Shown: piece after piece, positions 63,083 to 64,000 of the stretch | How the letters are laid out: each line of letters starts with the position of its first letter | Numbering within the stretch: position 1 is the stretch's first letter | Assembly: GCA_009746045.1 (NCBI GenBank) | Contig: RPFO01001400.1 | Span: 397,501-461,500 of the forward strand | Direction of reading: 5' to 3' | Length of the DNA: 64,000 bases | Source: Mesostigma viride | Taxonomy: Eukaryota; Streptophyta; Mesostigmatophyceae; Mesostigmatales; Mesostigmataceae | Position numbers and translations under genes: made by a program | Notes under the pieces: generated by a model | What the model was told of the DNA's origin: nothing | Databases searched by the model: none | What the model saw: only the letters and a program-made list of their open reading frames with translations

Positions 63083-64000
63083 CCTTTCCACCCCTTTCCA
63101 CCCCTTTCCACCCCTGTCCACCCCTTTCCACCCCTTTCCACCCCTGTCCACCCCTTTCCACCCCTTTCCACCCCTTTCCACCCCTTTCCACCCCTTTCCA
63201 CCCCTTTCCACCCCTTTCCACCCCTTTCCACCCCTTCCCACCCCTTTCCACCCCTTTCCACCCCTTTCCACCCCTTTCCACCCCTTTCCACCCCTTTCCA
63301 CCCCTTTCCACCCCTGTCCACCCCTTTCCACCCCTGTCCACCCCTTTCCACCCCTTTCCACCCCTTTCCACCCCTTTCCACCCCTTTCCACCCCTTCCCA
63401 CCCCTTTCCACCCCTTTCCACCCCTTTCCACCCCTTCCCACCCCTTTCCACCCCTTTCCACCCCTTTCCACCCCTTTCCACCCCTTTCCACCCCTTTCCA
63501 CCCCTTTCCACCCCTTTCCACCCCTTTCCACCCCTGTCCACCCCTTTCCACCCCTTTCCACCCCTGTCCACCCCTGTCCACCCCTTTCCACCCCTTTCCA
63601 CCCCTGTCCAACCCTTTCCACCCCTTTCCACCCCTTTCCACCCCTTTCCACCCCTGTCCACCCCTTTCCACCCCTGTCCACCCCTTTCCACCCCTGTCCA
63701 CCCCTTTCCACCCCTGTCCACCCCTTTCCACCCCTTTCCACCCCTTTCCACCCCTTTCCACCCCTGTCCACCCCTTTCCACCCCTTTCCACCCCTTTCCA
63801 CCCCTGTCCACCCCTTTCCACCCCTTTCCACCCCTTCCCACCCCTTTCCACCCCTTTCCACCCCTGTCCACCCCTTTCCACCCCTTTCCACCCCTTTCCA
63901 CCCCTTTCCACCCCTTTCCACCCCTTTCCACCCCTTTCCACCCCTGTCCACCCCTTTCCACCCCTTTCCACCCCTGTCCACCCCTGTCCACCCCTTTCCA
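63083..64000 (+). repeat. 11-bp satellite CCACCCCTTTC, more than 80 copies, runs off the window
   Basis: Continuous 11-bp units with scattered variants CCACCCCTGTC and CCACCCCTTCC. The GKGWKGVERG frames are translations of it. Not a telomere repeat of known green algae (TTTAGGG/TTTTAGGG). Confidence 0.97.

Noticed and set aside
63004-63991. GKGWKGVERG open frames over 300 codons
   Set aside because: The 11-bp satellite gives the same repeat peptide in three - strand frames, which is expected from the repeat alone.

Overview
The window looks like nuclear DNA of a green alga, most likely a chlorophycean/volvocine lineage (inference). The signs are GC-rich exons in large introns, GT-AG splice sites dominated by CAG|GTGGGT or GTGAGG donors and GCAG acceptors, Ala/Gly/Gln-rich low-complexity stretches in the predicted proteins, very abundant micro- and minisatellites, and an algal-type mix of LINEs and a chromodomain Ty3/gypsy element. 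There is no prokaryotic gene organisation. Most long open frames here are translated simple repeats, not genes.

Three multi-exon host genes can be assembled by eye from splice sites, matching intron phases and protein motifs. (1) On the + strand at 89-4812 lies the 3' part of an IQ-motif/coiled-coil protein. (2) On the - strand, from about 40969 down to 22972, lies a six-transmembrane voltage-gated, cyclic-nucleotide-binding-domain K+ channel (HCN/CNG/EAG-like). Its S1-S2, S3-S4, S4-S5, S5-pore, GFGD filter, S6/C-linker and cNBD exons are spread over about 18 kb. (3) On the + strand at 44479-60863 and probably beyond, divergent from the channel gene, lies a BSD-domain protein of at least 13 exons.

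Between genes 1 and 2 (about 5.9-22.7 kb) is a nest of retroelements. A LINE with ORF1 (6871-8046) and an AP-endonuclease/RT ORF2 (from 8121) is split by a 10.77-kb Ty3/gypsy chromovirus (9883-20653). The chromovirus has two 689-bp LTRs that look identical, a 5-bp target duplication (CGCGG), PBS and PPT, a small RNase H1/viroplasmin-type N-terminal domain ORF, gag, pol (protease, RT, RNase H, integrase, chromodomain) and an unrecognised ORF before the 3' LTR. LINE ORF2 resumes in frame on the far side, then decays by frameshifts. The shared upstream region of genes 2 and 3 (41.3-43.8 kb) holds two further LINE insertions with 16-bp target duplications, and another LINE remnant lies in the last visible intron of gene 3.

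The most striking pattern concerns the exon-intron junctions. Nearly every junction I could place has extra, degraded copies of itself (intron end plus exon start, or exon end plus donor) in the adjacent intron, and at four junctions these copies have become minisatellites of about 9-12 units. This gives each intron many decoy splice sites and is reported as the main finding.
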